64,000 bases of DNA from Comamonas sp. Its GTDB lineage: Bacteria > Pseudomonadota > Gammaproteobacteria > Burkholderiales > Burkholderiaceae_C. The notes under the pieces are model-generated. The model did no database searches. It was not told where the DNA came from and saw only the letters and a program-made list of their open reading frames with translations. The translations under genes and the position numbers were made by a program. The stretch is taken from the NCBI GenBank assembly GCA_015478895.1, contig JADMKK010000033.1:1-64000 (forward strand). The letters run 5' to 3'. This document shows positions 36,159-44,835 of this stretch, piece by piece. Each line of letters begins with the position of its first letter. The stretch's first letter is position 1.

Positions 36159-38237
36159 ATGCACGCATTGTTTGAAGATGCCGGAAAATTTTTGGCCGGC
36201 CGTATCCTGTCTGAGGCCGATGCCTCCTCCCAAATCGAGCTGGCCTCTGGCAAGCGCGTCAAGGTCAAAGCCGCCAACGTCCTGCTCAAGTTCGAAAAGC
36301 CCGAACCCGCAGCGTTGATCGCGCAAGCCGAGTCCGTGGCCGCTGGCATTGAGCTGGACCTGGCCTGGGAATTCGCGTCCGAAGAAGAGTTTGGCTTTGC
36401 CGACCTGGCACGCGACTATTTCTCGGACAGCGCCCCATTGAGCCAGCAGGCCGGCATGTTGTTTGCGCTGTACAACGCGCCGCACTACTTCCGCCGCGCA
36501 GGCAAGGGCCGCTTCAAGCGCGCGCCCGCTGAAATCCTGCAACTGGCGCTGGCGGCGATTGAAAAGAAAAAGCAAGTCCAGGCGCAGATTGAAGCCTGGG
36601 CGCAAGAGCTGGTCGCAGGCACCACGCCGCAAGCCATTCGCGACGAGCTGTACAAAATTCTGTTCAAGCCCGACAAGAACGCGGCCGAATACAAGGCCGT
36701 GGTCGAGGCCAGCCGCACCGCGCAAAAAGCGCCGCTGGCGCTGCTGCAAGAAGCGGGTGCGATTGACTCGGCCTACCAGTTCCACTGGAAGCGGTTCCTG
36801 TTCGAGAACTTCCCCAAGGGCGTGCGCTTCCCGGAAATCGCCGCGCCACAGCCTCCGTCCGATCTGCCGCTGGCCGATGTACAGGCCTACTCCATCGACG
36901 ACTCCATGACCACGGAAATCGATGATGCGCTGTCCGTCACCGGCTTGGGCACGGGCACTGTCACCCTGGGCATTCACATTGCCGCGCCCGGTCTGGCGAT
37001 TCAGCCCGGCTCGGACCTGGACAAGCTGGGCCGCAATCGCCTGTCCACGGTTTACATGCCCGGCTACAAGATCACCATGCTGCCCGACGAAGTGGTGCAG
37101 ATCTACACGCTGGACGAAGGCCGCGCCAATCCCGCCGTGTCGCTGTACGTGACCTACGACGAGGCAACGCTGGAAGTCAAAGACAAGGTCACCAAACTGG
37201 AACGCGTGCCCGTGGCCGTGAACTTCCGCCACGACAAGCTGGATCACATCGTCACCGAAGAATGGTTGGCGGATCCTTCTATCGAGGTTGCTGATACGCC
37301 CGCTAACCTGCAAGAGCGCCGCACCGAGCTGATGTTCCTGCACCGCCTGGCCAAGCATTTGAAGGCGGGCCGCGAGCAAGTGCGCGGCAAGCCCGAGAAC
37401 TTCTCGCGCCCGGACTACACCTTCCGCCTGGAAGGCAATGACGGCGAAGAGCCCACGGGCCATGAGACCGTCAGCATCACCACGCGCAAGCGCGGTGCGC
37501 CGCTGGACTTGATCGTGGCAGAAGCTGCCATTGTGGCCAACAGCAGCTGGGGCGCCTGGATGGCCGAGATGGGCGTGCCGGGCATCTACCGCAGCCAGGC
37601 CAGCATGGCACCCGGCATGAAGGTGCGCATGTCCACCAAGGCCTTGCCGCACGCGGGCATGGGGGTCAAATGCTATTCATGGGCGACATCACCGCTGCGC
37701 CGCTATGTGGATTTGGTGAACCAGTGGCAGATCATTGCCTGCGCACGCCATGGCGCCACCGCGGCACTGGCCGCACCGTTCAAGCCCAAGGATGCCGAGC
37801 TGTTTGGCATCATCAGCAGCTTTGACGGAGCCTACAGCGCCTACAACGGCTACCAACAGGGTATGGAGCGTTTCTGGACGCTCAAGTATCTGGAGCAAAA
37901 CCAGATCACCGAGCTGGACTGTGCCGTCATCAAAGACAACGGCCCGAATGGCGTGCTGGTGCGTGCCGACACGCTGCCGCTGGTCATCAGCGTGGCGGGC
38001 ACGGCCGTACCACGCGGCGCGCGTGTGCGCGTGAAGCTGGGCGAGATTGATGAAATCACGCTGGATATTCACGGCACGGTGACGGAGCGACTGGACGACC
38101 CGGACGACACCAGCGATGATGCGCCGCTTGACGACGCCGCCGAGGACGATGAGACCGAAGCGGGCCCCATTGCGATTGCGGTGGACGTCAACGAACCCGA
38201 AAGCTCCAGCCCCAGCGCCACCACTGCCGCACCGTGA
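36159..38237 (+). CDS. RNB-domain ribonuclease (RNase II/R family)
   Basis: 3'-5' exoribonuclease-like protein of 692 residues from ATG 36159 (MHALFEDAGKFLAGRI). Upstream in-frame ATGs from 36087 add residues unlike the family. The RNB catalytic domain spans about 235-560, with the metal cluster in DDSMTTEIDDALS near 250. Compared with E. coli RNase II DSASTEDMDD, one aspartate is Glu, as in the cyanobacterial or plastid-like subgroup. SWATSPLRRYVDL near 505 is the conserved RNA-binding motif. A short S1-like end precedes an acidic tail. Its stop overlaps the next start (GTGA). Confidence 0.9.
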   Translation: MHALFEDAGKFLAGRILSEADASSQIELASGKRVKVKAANVLLKFEKPEPAALIAQAESVAAGIELDLAWEFASEEEFGFADLARDYFSDSAPLSQQAGMLFALYNAPHYFRRAGKGRFKRAPAEILQLALAAIEKKKQVQAQIEAWAQELVAGTTPQAIRDELYKILFKPDKNAAEYKAVVEASRTAQKAPLALLQEAGAIDSAYQFHWKRFLFENFPKGVRFPEIAAPQPPSDLPLADVQAYSIDDSMTTEIDDALSVTGLGTGTVTLGIHIAAPGLAIQPGSDLDKLGRNRLSTVYMPGYKITMLPDEVVQIYTLDEGRANPAVSLYVTYDEATLEVKDKVTKLERVPVAVNFRHDKLDHIVTEEWLADPSIEVADTPANLQERRTELMFLHRLAKHLKAGREQVRGKPENFSRPDYTFRLEGNDGEEPTGHETVSITTRKRGAPLDLIVAEAAIVANSSWGAWMAEMGVPGIYRSQASMAPGMKVRMSTKALPHAGMGVKCYSWATSPLRRYVDLVNQWQIIACARHGATAALAAPFKPKDAELFGIISSFDGAYSAYNGYQQGMERFWTLKYLEQNQITELDCAVIKDNGPNGVLVRADTLPLVISVAGTAVPRGARVRVKLGEIDEITLDIHGTVTERLDDPDDTSDDAPLDDAAEDDETEAGPIAIAVDVNEPESSSPSATTAAP

Positions 38238-39094
38238 AACTTCCCGCCGCGCTCCGCTCCGTGTCCACCCTCACCCTCACCCTGGGGGTGTCGATTGCCA
38301 TTCACGCCGTGTTGCTGACCGTGCGCTTTATCGCGCCCGAGCAGTTCAACCGCGTCTTTCAAGACTCGCCGCTGGAAGTGATCTTGGTGAATGCACACAC
38401 GCAGGAACGCCCGGAAAAAGCCCAGGCCATTGCCCAGGCGGCATTGGCCGGTGGCGGAGAGGCTGCGCAAGGCCGGGCGACCAGCCCGCTGCCTTATTCC
38501 GCACTGACCGCCATTGGCGATGATTTTGAAGAGCGCCAGAAAAAGCTCGACCGCCTGCAAGAGCAGCAGGCGGTGATGCTTACGCAGTTGCGCAAACAAA
38601 TCTCCAGCCTGCCGCAGTTTGACCCACGCCCGCGCTCTGAGCAGCAAGACCGCGAGCAGCAGGAGGAAAAGCGCAAGCAGCTCATCAAGCTGCTGGCCGA
38701 AATTGAAAAGCGCATCAACGAAGAAAATGCGCGCCCCAAAAAGCGCTATATCAGCCCCGCCACGCGTGAAGAGGTCTACGCCGTGTACTACGACGGACTG
38801 CGCCGCAAGGTGGAAGACAAGGGCACCGAAAATTTCCCCGAACACAGCGGCAAAAAGCTGTATGGCGAACTGGTCATGGTGCTGACCGTGAACCACGATG
38901 GCCGCGTGCTGGAGACTGAAATCGTGCAAGGCTCTGGCATTGCACAACTCGACACCCGTGCGCAAGCCATTGCCCGTGCCGCGGGCCCCTTCGGCCACTT
39001 CGGCCCGGCCATGCGTGCCAAGGCAGACCAGATTGCTGTGGTCTCGCGCTTTAACTTCACCCGCGATCAGACGCTGGAGACCAACGTCCGCTAA
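38234..39094 (+). CDS. TonB-like protein with C-terminal TonB domain
   Basis: 286 residues with GTG start overlapping the ribonuclease stop. One N-terminal membrane segment at about 12-30, then a Gln/Glu/Lys-rich coiled-coil-like stretch (about 95-165) and a TonB C-terminal fold (about 170-286; KLYGELVMVLTVNHDGRVLETEIVQGSG). No exbB or exbD adjoins, and the usual Pro-rich spacer is replaced by the charged helix. It could be a dedicated envelope linker rather than a siderophore transducer. Confidence 0.82.
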   Translation: MKLPAALRSVSTLTLTLGVSIAIHAVLLTVRFIAPEQFNRVFQDSPLEVILVNAHTQERPEKAQAIAQAALAGGGEAAQGRATSPLPYSALTAIGDDFEERQKKLDRLQEQQAVMLTQLRKQISSLPQFDPRPRSEQQDREQQEEKRKQLIKLLAEIEKRINEENARPKKRYISPATREEVYAVYYDGLRRKVEDKGTENFPEHSGKKLYGELVMVLTVNHDGRVLETEIVQGSGIAQLDTRAQAIARAAGPFGHFGPAMRAKADQIAVVSRFNFTRDQTLETNVR

Positions 39095-39142
39095 ATGTGC
39101 GGCCCTGCCTGCGCAGGGCGGCAGCGCTTTATCTTGTCACCC

Positions 39143-40006
39143 ATGCCATCTTCTGCCTCTGCCGATTTGTACTGTGTCATGGGCCACCCCGTGGCGCACA
39201 GCCGCTCTCCGTGGATTCACACGCGCTTTGCCCAGCTCACGCAGCAATCGCTGCAGTACGAGCGTCGCCTCGTGCCGCTGCAAGGCTTTGCGGCGGATCT
39301 GCAGGCCTATATCGCCGCTGGTGGCAAAGGCTGCAATGTGACCGTGCCGTTCAAGCTCGATGCCGCGCAGGCTGCGCACACCCAAAGCCCGCGTGTGGCG
39401 CTGGCGGCGGCGGCCAATACGCTGGTCATCGATGCCGAGGGCCGCATCCACGCAGACAACACCGATGGCCTCGGACTGGTGGCCGACATCACACGCAATG
39501 CCCAAGTCAGCATCAGCGGCCAGGACATTGTGCTGATCGGCTCGGGGGGCGCAGCCGCAGGCGTGCTCGGCCCGCTGCTGGAGCAGCAACCGCGCCGCAT
39601 CGTGGTCTGCAACCGCACCTTCAACAAGGCTCAGGCGTTGGTGGAACAACATGCCGAGTTGGCGAAATTGCAAAAAGTAGAGCTACTCGCCCTTGAGCAG
39701 CAAGGGCTAGAGGGCAATTTCGACATCATCATCAACGCTACCGCCGCCAGCTTGCAAGGCGCTGGTATTCCAGTGCCTGCCAGCGTGCTGCGCCCGGGCA
39801 GTCTGGCCTACGACATGATGTACGGCCCCGCCGCCGCGCCCTTTTTGCAATGGGCCGCACAGCACGGCGCCGTGGGCCGCGACGGCCTGGGCATGCTGGT
39901 GGAGCAGGCTGCGGAATCCTTTGCGCTGTGGCGCGGTGTGCGCCCTCCATCGCAGCAAGTGCTGCAAGAGCTGCGCGACGTGCTTGCGCAAGAAGCCCGC
40001 GCATGA
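39143..40006 (+). CDS. aroE: Shikimate dehydrogenase (NADP+)
   Basis: Reduces 3-dehydroshikimate to shikimate. It is 287 residues from ATG 39143 (MPSSASADLYCVMGHPVAHSRSP). Catalytic Lys lies in NVTVPFK near 68, Asp in NTDGLGLV near 108, the NADP loop in IGSGGAAAGV near 133, and NRT near 157. Residues around 180-192 (ELLALEQQGLE) are encoded by a copy of the dispersed palindromic element (39681-39713), in a surface region of variable sequence. It overlaps mtgA by 4 nt. Confidence 0.95.
   Translation: MPSSASADLYCVMGHPVAHSRSPWIHTRFAQLTQQSLQYERRLVPLQGFAADLQAYIAAGGKGCNVTVPFKLDAAQAAHTQSPRVALAAAANTLVIDAEGRIHADNTDGLGLVADITRNAQVSISGQDIVLIGSGGAAAGVLGPLLEQQPRRIVVCNRTFNKAQALVEQHAELAKLQKVELLALEQQGLEGNFDIIINATAASLQGAGIPVPASVLRPGSLAYDMMYGPAAAPFLQWAAQHGAVGRDGLGMLVEQAAESFALWRGVRPPSQQVLQELRDVLAQEARA
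39681..39713. repeat. Short palindromic element, copy 3, inside aroE
   Basis: AGCTACTCGCCCTT (39681-39694), loop GAGCAGC, AAGGGCTAGAG. It matches the reverse complement of the 62749 copy, AGCTACTTGCCCTT...AAGGGCTAGAG, at nearly every arm position. It is read in frame within aroE. Confidence 0.65.
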
Positions 40007-40722
40007 AGGCCTTGGGCCGCTGGTTGATTTTGCTGGTCTGCGCCGCGCTGGCGCTGCAGCTGTTTTTTGTGCTGCGCATTGCATTGGCAGCCTGGTGGGA
40101 TCCGCAGTCCACCAGCTTTCAGCGCTCGGAGGTGTGGCGCATCTGGCACCAGTCGGCCCAGCAACGCCCGTGGCAGCAAGACTGGGTGGATTACCAGCAC
40201 ATTTCGCCCCACCTCAAGCGTGCAGTCCTGACGTCCGAAGACGATGACTTCATCAAACATGACGGGGTGCAGTGGAACGCGATTGAACGCGCCTGGGAGC
40301 GCAACCAGAAAGCGCAGCAGCGAGCCCTGTCCCGCCCCAACGCCAAGCCCGCGCCCATTTACGGTGGCTCCACCATCACCCAGCAACTGGCCAAAAACCT
40401 GCTGCTCTCCGGGGAGCGCAGCTTTTTGCGCAAGGGCCAAGAGCTGGTACTGGCCCATGCGCTGGAACTGCTGCTGAACAAACAGCGCATTCTGGAGATT
40501 TACCTCAACAACGTGGAATGGGGCCAAGGTATTTTTGGGGCCGAAGCGGCTGCGCGCCACTACTTTCGCAAAAGCGCCGCGCAGCTCAACCCTGCCGAGG
40601 CCGCCCGCCTGGCCGTGATGCTGCCGCGCCCGCGCTATTACGAGCGCAATTTCAACTCCCGCTATTTGCAATCGCGCACCCAGACCATCTTGCGCCGCAT
40701 GGCTGCAACGCCCCTGCCCTGA
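40003..40722 (+). CDS. mtgA: Monofunctional biosynthetic peptidoglycan transglycosylase
   Basis: Polymerises lipid II glycan strands. It is 239 residues from ATG 40003, overlapping the aroE stop in ATGA. One membrane anchor is at about 8-28. The GT51 domain has catalytic Glu in LTSEDDDFIKHDGV near 80, GGSTITQQLAKNLLLS near 125 and KQRILEIYLNNVEWGQGIFG near 160. No transpeptidase domain. The aroE-mtgA pair is common in betaproteobacteria. Confidence 0.95.
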   Translation: MKALGRWLILLVCAALALQLFFVLRIALAAWWDPQSTSFQRSEVWRIWHQSAQQRPWQQDWVDYQHISPHLKRAVLTSEDDDFIKHDGVQWNAIERAWERNQKAQQRALSRPNAKPAPIYGGSTITQQLAKNLLLSGERSFLRKGQELVLAHALELLLNKQRILEIYLNNVEWGQGIFGAEAAARHYFRKSAAQLNPAEAARLAVMLPRPRYYERNFNSRYLQSRTQTILRRMAATPLP

Positions 40723-40772
40723 GGGCCACGTATCATGGGGCTGAACCCGGATATCCATTTACAAGCAAAATA

Positions 40773-40807
40773 GCCCACAAACCCTTGATACACAAGGGCA
40801 AGCAGCT
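40773..40807. repeat. Short palindromic element, copy 4 (before ruvC)
   Basis: ACCCTT-GATACAC-AAGGGCAAGCAGCT with a decayed left arm. The right half equals the consensus AAGGGCAAGTAGCT except one base and is followed by ATAAAAAA, as is a half-copy-like CAGCTATAAAAAA after queF. It lies 19 nt before the ruvC ATG, which has no clear Shine-Dalgarno. Confidence 0.65.
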
Positions 40808-40826
40808 ATAAAAAACACTTCCCCTC

Positions 40827-41384
40827 ATGCGCATTCTTGGTATTGACCCCGGCCTGCAAACCACCGGTTTTGGTGTGATTGAGCGCGATGGCCAGCACTT
40901 GCGCTATGTGGCCAGCGGCACCATTCGCACCACGCGCACCGAGGGGATAGAGCTGGGCAATTTGCCGGGCCGGCTGAAGATTCTGTTTGACGGTATCAAC
41001 GAAGTGGTGGAGCGCTACCAGCCACAGATGGCCGCCGTGGAAATCGTGTTTGTGAATGTGAATCCGCAGTCCACGCTGCTGCTTGGCCAAGCGCGTGGCG
41101 CGGCCCTCACCGCACTGGTGACCAAGGATTTGCCGGTAGCCGAATACACGGCGCTGCAGATGAAAAAAGCCATTACTGGCCACGGCCGTGCGGCCAAGTC
41201 ACAGATTCAGGAGATGGTCAAACGCATGCTGAACCTGCCCGGCCTGCCGGGCACCGATGCTGCAGACGCATTGGGCCTTGCCATCACCCATGCGCATGCG
41301 GGTACCATTTTGCAAAAACTCGCGCAGGAATCCACGCTGCACCGCAAACAGCATGCCATGCTCAAAGGCGGGCGCGTGTACTGA
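40827..41384 (+). CDS. ruvC: Crossover junction endodeoxyribonuclease RuvC
   Basis: Resolves Holliday junctions with RuvAB. It is 185 residues. Acidic catalytic residues are Asp7 ([10 protein letters not shown]), Glu in AAVEIVF near 69, and two Asp in [13 protein letters not shown] near 140. Starts MRILGIDPG as expected. The ruvA and ruvB genes are not adjacent. Followed by a bidirectional terminator. Confidence 0.96.
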   Translation: MRILGIDPGLQTTGFGVIERDGQHLRYVASGTIRTTRTEGIELGNLPGRLKILFDGINEVVERYQPQMAAVEIVFVNVNPQSTLLLGQARGAALTALVTKDLPVAEYTALQMKKAITGHGRAAKSQIQEMVKRMLNLPGLPGTDAADALGLAITHAHAGTILQKLAQESTLHRKQHAMLKGGRVY

Positions 41385-41405
41385 GCAAGGTCTGAAAAGC
41401 ACCGC

Positions 41406-41436
41406 AAAAAAGCGACCTCGTCAGGATCGCCTTTTT
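41406..41436. terminator. Terminator after ruvC
   Basis: GCGA-CCT (41412-41418), CGTC loop, AGG-a-TCGC (to 41430), with A run on the left and T run on the right (41432-41436). It serves ruvC and possibly the convergent RcnB-like gene. Confidence 0.75.
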
Positions 41437-41458
41437 AAGAAAAATATTATTCAAAAGT

Positions 41459-41492
41459 GGCTCTAGCCCTTTGTGCAAAAGGGCTATCAGCT
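41459..41492. repeat. Short palindromic element, copy 5 (after the RcnB-like gene)
   Basis: GGCTCTAGCCCTTT, then AAAGGGCTATCAGCT; the inner 8-bp stem AGCCCTTT/AAAGGGCT (41465-41472, 41478-41485) is perfect. It ends 5 nt beyond the stop codon of the minus-strand RcnB-like gene. Confidence 0.75.
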
Positions 41493-41497
41493 ATCTT

Positions 41498-41944
41498 TTA
41501 ACGCATTCCGTTGATGATCAATTGCGAGATCACGCCCGAGGCAATCGCCACCAGCATGTAATCGCCACCGTGCTGCACCCAGTGGTAACCGCGTGGCGGC
41601 TGATGCAGGCGACGGCCACGCCAGTCATGCACCACATAACGCGAGCTGCGGTACTGCGGCGGAATGCGTGAACCCATCACCCAGTTGCGCTGCGGCCCTG
41701 CACCACGCGAGTAGTGGCGCGGCGGCGGTGGGGGCGGGCGGTAACCGTGGTGGCGGTGCGCTTGCGGACCTGGACGAGGGCCGCCATGCCAGCCGGGCTG
41801 CTGGTGACCATGCTGTGGGCCGTGCGCATGGGGAGGCCCCTGGTGGCGCGGTCCACCATGCGGCTGGGCCTGCGCCACCGTGGCTGCGCCAAAGCTCAGT
41901 GCGAGCGCGGCGGCGATGGAATAAGTGAAGCGTTGAAGTTGCAT
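41498..41944 (-). CDS. RcnB-family periplasmic protein
   Basis: 148 residues. Signal peptide 1-26 (ending AQA), then a His/Pro/Gly-rich stretch (27-78) likely to bind metal, and a C-terminal RcnB domain: QYRSSRYVVHDWRGRRLHQPPRGYHWVQHGGDYMLV (key residues W, PP, GYHWV, DY). In E. coli RcnB modulates nickel/cobalt export; no rcnA exporter is nearby, so the role here is open. Confidence 0.85.
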   Translation of the reverse strand: MQLQRFTYSIAAALALSFGAATVAQAQPHGGPRHQGPPHAHGPQHGHQQPGWHGGPRPGPQAHRHHGYRPPPPPPRHYSRGAGPQRNWVMGSRIPPQYRSSRYVVHDWRGRRLHQPPRGYHWVQHGGDYMLVAIASGVISQLIINGMR

Positions 41945-42131
41945 GGTGCGACCTTTCTAAGTGAGAAAGACAGCAGCCCCAACGGCTGCCACGGCCCCAT
42001 GATGCAAGAAAAACCTCGGTAATTTCACGAGGGCCGCCCTGCTTTACCGAACTTTGCCCCCAACCCTTTGCCCTTTGCAATGACTTTACAAATGCAAAAA
42101 ATTGCACGCACAGGGCCGGGGCACGGCAGAG

Positions 42132-42314
42132 TTAAATCAGCATGAAACGCGATAAACCCAGTACCGCAAAGAATGTCAGCCCAGCGATGATGGCCCACTT
42201 CAAAATGGTGAATCCCCAGCGCCGGTAATGCATCTGCCCTGTTCCCAGATAGAACGCAAAAGACAGCGCAGAAGCGATCAACAAAAGAAAAAGCAGCCAG
42301 CGAAAAATCAACAT
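42132..42314 (-). CDS. Small membrane protein, 60 residues
   Basis: MLIFRWLLFLLLIASALSFA at the start. Two membrane segments (about 4-24 and 36-56) flank a polar GQMHYRRWG loop. I do not know a function. A stop just before lpxC's neighbourhood and a plausible composition support a real gene; small proteins of this form are common in Comamonadaceae. Confidence 0.6.
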   Translation of the reverse strand: MLIFRWLLFLLLIASALSFAFYLGTGQMHYRRWGFTILKWAIIAGLTFFAVLGLSRFMLI

Positions 42315-42380
42315 GACTGCTTTATACCGTGATTAAAAAAGACCGCTTGCGTTGGCTGCTTACCGATTGCTGCTTACCAA

Positions 42381-43304
42381 TTACCAGGCTGCTGCGGTTT
42401 GCGCAAACCCCGCAGGGGCCTTGCGTTCACTGTCAAAGGTGACAAATTCCCAATTGGCCTCATCGGCCATGACAGCGCGGATCAACTGGTTGTTCAACCC
42501 ATGGCCTGAACGGAAAGCGCTGTACGCGCCCAAAATCGGATAACCAATCACAAACAGATCACCAATGGCGTCGAGGATCTTGTGTTTGACGAACTCATCG
42601 TCATAACGCAAACCGTCGCTATTCAAGACTTTGTAGTCATCCATGACGATGGCATTGTCCAACCCCCCGCCCAAGGCCAGGCCATTGGTGCGCAGCATCT
42701 CGACATCTTTGGTGAAGCCAAAGGTACGGGCGCGCGCGATGTCACGCATGTAGTTGCCCTCTCCCATATCGAATTCGAACGACTGGCCCGTGGAATCCAC
42801 GGCAGGGTGCGAAAAATCGATATCAAACTTGAGCTTGTAGCCGTGATAGGGCTCAAAGCGCGCCCACTTCAGCTGCTTGCCCTCGCCCTCGCGCACTTCC
42901 ACAGGGCGCTTGATGCGAATGAACTTCTTGGCCGCGTTTTGCAGCTCAATGCCTGCGCTTTGCAGCAGGAACATGAAGGACGACGAGGAGCCATCCAGAA
43001 TCGGTACTTCTTCAGCGGTGATGTCGATGTACAGGTTATCAATGCCCAGACCGCACAGGGCTGACATCAAATGCTCAATGGTGTGCACTTTGGCACTGCC
43101 CACACCAATGGTGGAAGCCATGCGCGTATCTACTACCGAATCGGCCTTGATGGGAATGTCCACCGGCTCAGGCAAGTCCACCCTGCGAAACACAATCCCC
43201 GTATCAGGTTGTGCCGGGCGCAGTGTCATCTCGACACGCTGGCCGCTGTGCAGACCCATGCCGACGGCACGGGTGATGGTCTTGATAGTTCGTTGCTGGA
43301 GCAT
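42381..43304 (-). CDS. lpxC: UDP-3-O-acyl-N-acetylglucosamine deacetylase
   Basis: Committed step of lipid A synthesis in the cytoplasm. It is 307 residues: [21 protein letters not shown] start, zinc ligands His in [11 protein letters not shown] near 78 and His/Asp in [13 protein letters not shown] near 240, and catalytic His in RSGHGLNNQ near 268. It is downstream of ftsZ, as in most gamma- and betaproteobacteria, but behind a terminator. Confidence 0.97.
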   Translation of the reverse strand: MLQQRTIKTITRAVGMGLHSGQRVEMTLRPAQPDTGIVFRRVDLPEPVDIPIKADSVVDTRMASTIGVGSAKVHTIEHLMSALCGLGIDNLYIDITAEEVPILDGSSSSFMFLLQSAGIELQNAAKKFIRIKRPVEVREGEGKQLKWARFEPYHGYKLKFDIDFSHPAVDSTGQSFEFDMGEGNYMRDIARARTFGFTKDVEMLRTNGLALGGGLDNAIVMDDYKVLNSDGLRYDDEFVKHKILDAIGDLFVIGYPILGAYSAFRSGHGLNNQLIRAVMADEANWEFVTFDSERKAPAGFAQTAAAW

Positions 43305-43418
43305 GGGTCGATTTTACCGTTGGGGGCGATTTTTCTGTCCTGCCAAGGGCATGGAAATACCTATAACGGTGATTAACTTATTGGCGTGTCCGCGCCCTTT
43401 GCTCTGCATCGCGCCCAT

Positions 43419-43445
43419 AAAAAAACCGAGCCACGCGGGCTCGGT
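43419..43445 (-). terminator. Intrinsic terminator between ftsZ and lpxC
   Basis: Minus-strand stem ACCGAGCC (43445-43438) with GGCTCGGT (43432-43425), 5-nt loop, then a T run through 43419. The left flank is also T-rich on plus, so it could act both ways. It ends the dcw transcript; lpxC needs its own promoter or read-through. Confidence 0.85.
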
Positions 43446-43466
43446 TTTTGGGAGCTAGTCCAGCAC

Positions 43467-44714
43467 TCAGTCTGCTTGCTTGCGCAGGAAAGCGGGGATT
43501 TCCAGATCGTCCATACCGCCCGAGGCCAGTGCGTCCACACGCGCTGCAGCCTGGGTGCGATTGGTACGCCATACGCTGGGCACGCTGACATCGCCATAAC
43601 CGGCACCACCTGCTCCTGCACCGCCCATGGCGGGCATGCCCACACCCATGGTGACATTGCCCATCGAGGCAGTCGGCCCACCCGAGAAGCTCACGTTGTC
43701 AGTGCCGGTGCGCAGACCGCCCTGTACCACCGACATGGCTTGGCGACGCGCCAGAGGGCGCGACAAACCTGTGGCCACCACGGTCACGCGGATGTCGTCA
43801 CCCAGCGAGTCGTCATAGGCTGCACCGTAAATCACGTGTGCTTCTTGAGAAGCGTAAGCGTTGATGGTGGACATGGCCAGACGCGACTCCGCCAGCTTCA
43901 AGCTACCCTTGGCCGCGGTCACCAACACCAGCACGCCCTTGGCGCCGGACAGGTCAATGCCTTCCAGCAGCGGGCACGCTACAGCTTGTTCCGCCGCAAT
44001 CCGTGCACGGTCCGGGCCGGAAGCGCGGGCTGTACCCATCATGGCCTTGCCAGGCTCGCCCATGACGGTGCGTACGTCTTCAAAGTCAACGTTCACGTGG
44101 CCGTATTCATTGATGATTTCCGCAATACCGCCGACCGCGTTCTTGAGCACATCGTTGGCTTGCGCAAAGGCTTCTTCCTGGGTGATGTCATCGCCCAGCA
44201 CTTCCAGCAGTTTTTCGTTGAGCACCACGATCAGCGAATCCACGTTGGCTTCCAGCTCGGCCAGACCGCCATCGGCATTGGTCATGCGGCGGCCGCCTTC
44301 CCAATCGAAAGGCTTGGTCACCACGCCCACGGTCAAAATGCCCATTTCCTTGGCTACGCGTGCAATCACAGGGGCTGCGCCCGTGCCGGTACCGCCGCCC
44401 ATGCCGGCAGTGATGAACAACATGTGCGCGCCTTCAATGGCTGCACGAATGTCTTCCACCGCAGCCTCAGCGGCGTCGCGGCCCTTATCAGGCCTGCTGC
44501 CAGCACCCAGGCCGCTCAAACCCAACTGAATCGTGCGATGTGCATTGCTGCGGATCAGCGCCTGCGCGTCGGTGTTGGCACTGACAAATTCAACGCCCTG
44601 CACGTTGCTGGCAATCATGTGTTCGACGGCGTTGCTGCCGCCGCCGCCCACGCCGATCACCTTGATCTGTGTGCCCTGGTTGAATGCTTCGGCTTCGATC
44701 ATTTCGATGGTCAT
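43467..44714 (-). CDS. ftsZ: Cell division GTPase FtsZ
   Basis: Tubulin-like Z-ring protein. It is 415 residues from ATG 44714 with AGGAG upstream. The GTP-binding loop is GGGTGTGAAP near 107, the T7 loop NVDFEDVRTVM is near 209, a Gly/Met-rich linker follows, and the C-terminal FtsA-binding peptide is DDLEIPAFLRKQAD. Upstream frames to 44873 are untranslated leader, about 120 nt after ftsA. Confidence 0.98.
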   Translation of the reverse strand: MTIEMIEAEAFNQGTQIKVIGVGGGGSNAVEHMIASNVQGVEFVSANTDAQALIRSNAHRTIQLGLSGLGAGSRPDKGRDAAEAAVEDIRAAIEGAHMLFITAGMGGGTGTGAAPVIARVAKEMGILTVGVVTKPFDWEGGRRMTNADGGLAELEANVDSLIVVLNEKLLEVLGDDITQEEAFAQANDVLKNAVGGIAEIINEYGHVNVDFEDVRTVMGEPGKAMMGTARASGPDRARIAAEQAVACPLLEGIDLSGAKGVLVLVTAAKGSLKLAESRLAMSTINAYASQEAHVIYGAAYDDSLGDDIRVTVVATGLSRPLARRQAMSVVQGGLRTGTDNVSFSGGPTASMGNVTMGVGMPAMGGAGAGGAGYGDVSVPSVWRTNRTQAAARVDALASGGMDDLEIPAFLRKQAD

Positions 44715-44835
44715 GTTGGAGCTCCTGGAAATTTTCTGAATGGATTCGCTACTGCAATTATTTCTGCTTCTCTTCGGTATCGGTGTCGGAAATCTGCGGG
44801 AGATCCGGGGATGCGCATGCGTCGAGAGCACATAG

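Noticed and set aside
36021-37652. 543-codon minus-strand frame opposite the RNB ribonuclease
   Set aside because: It is antisense to conserved RNB motifs; composition is typical of a shadow frame (His/Gln/Arg/Gly-rich).
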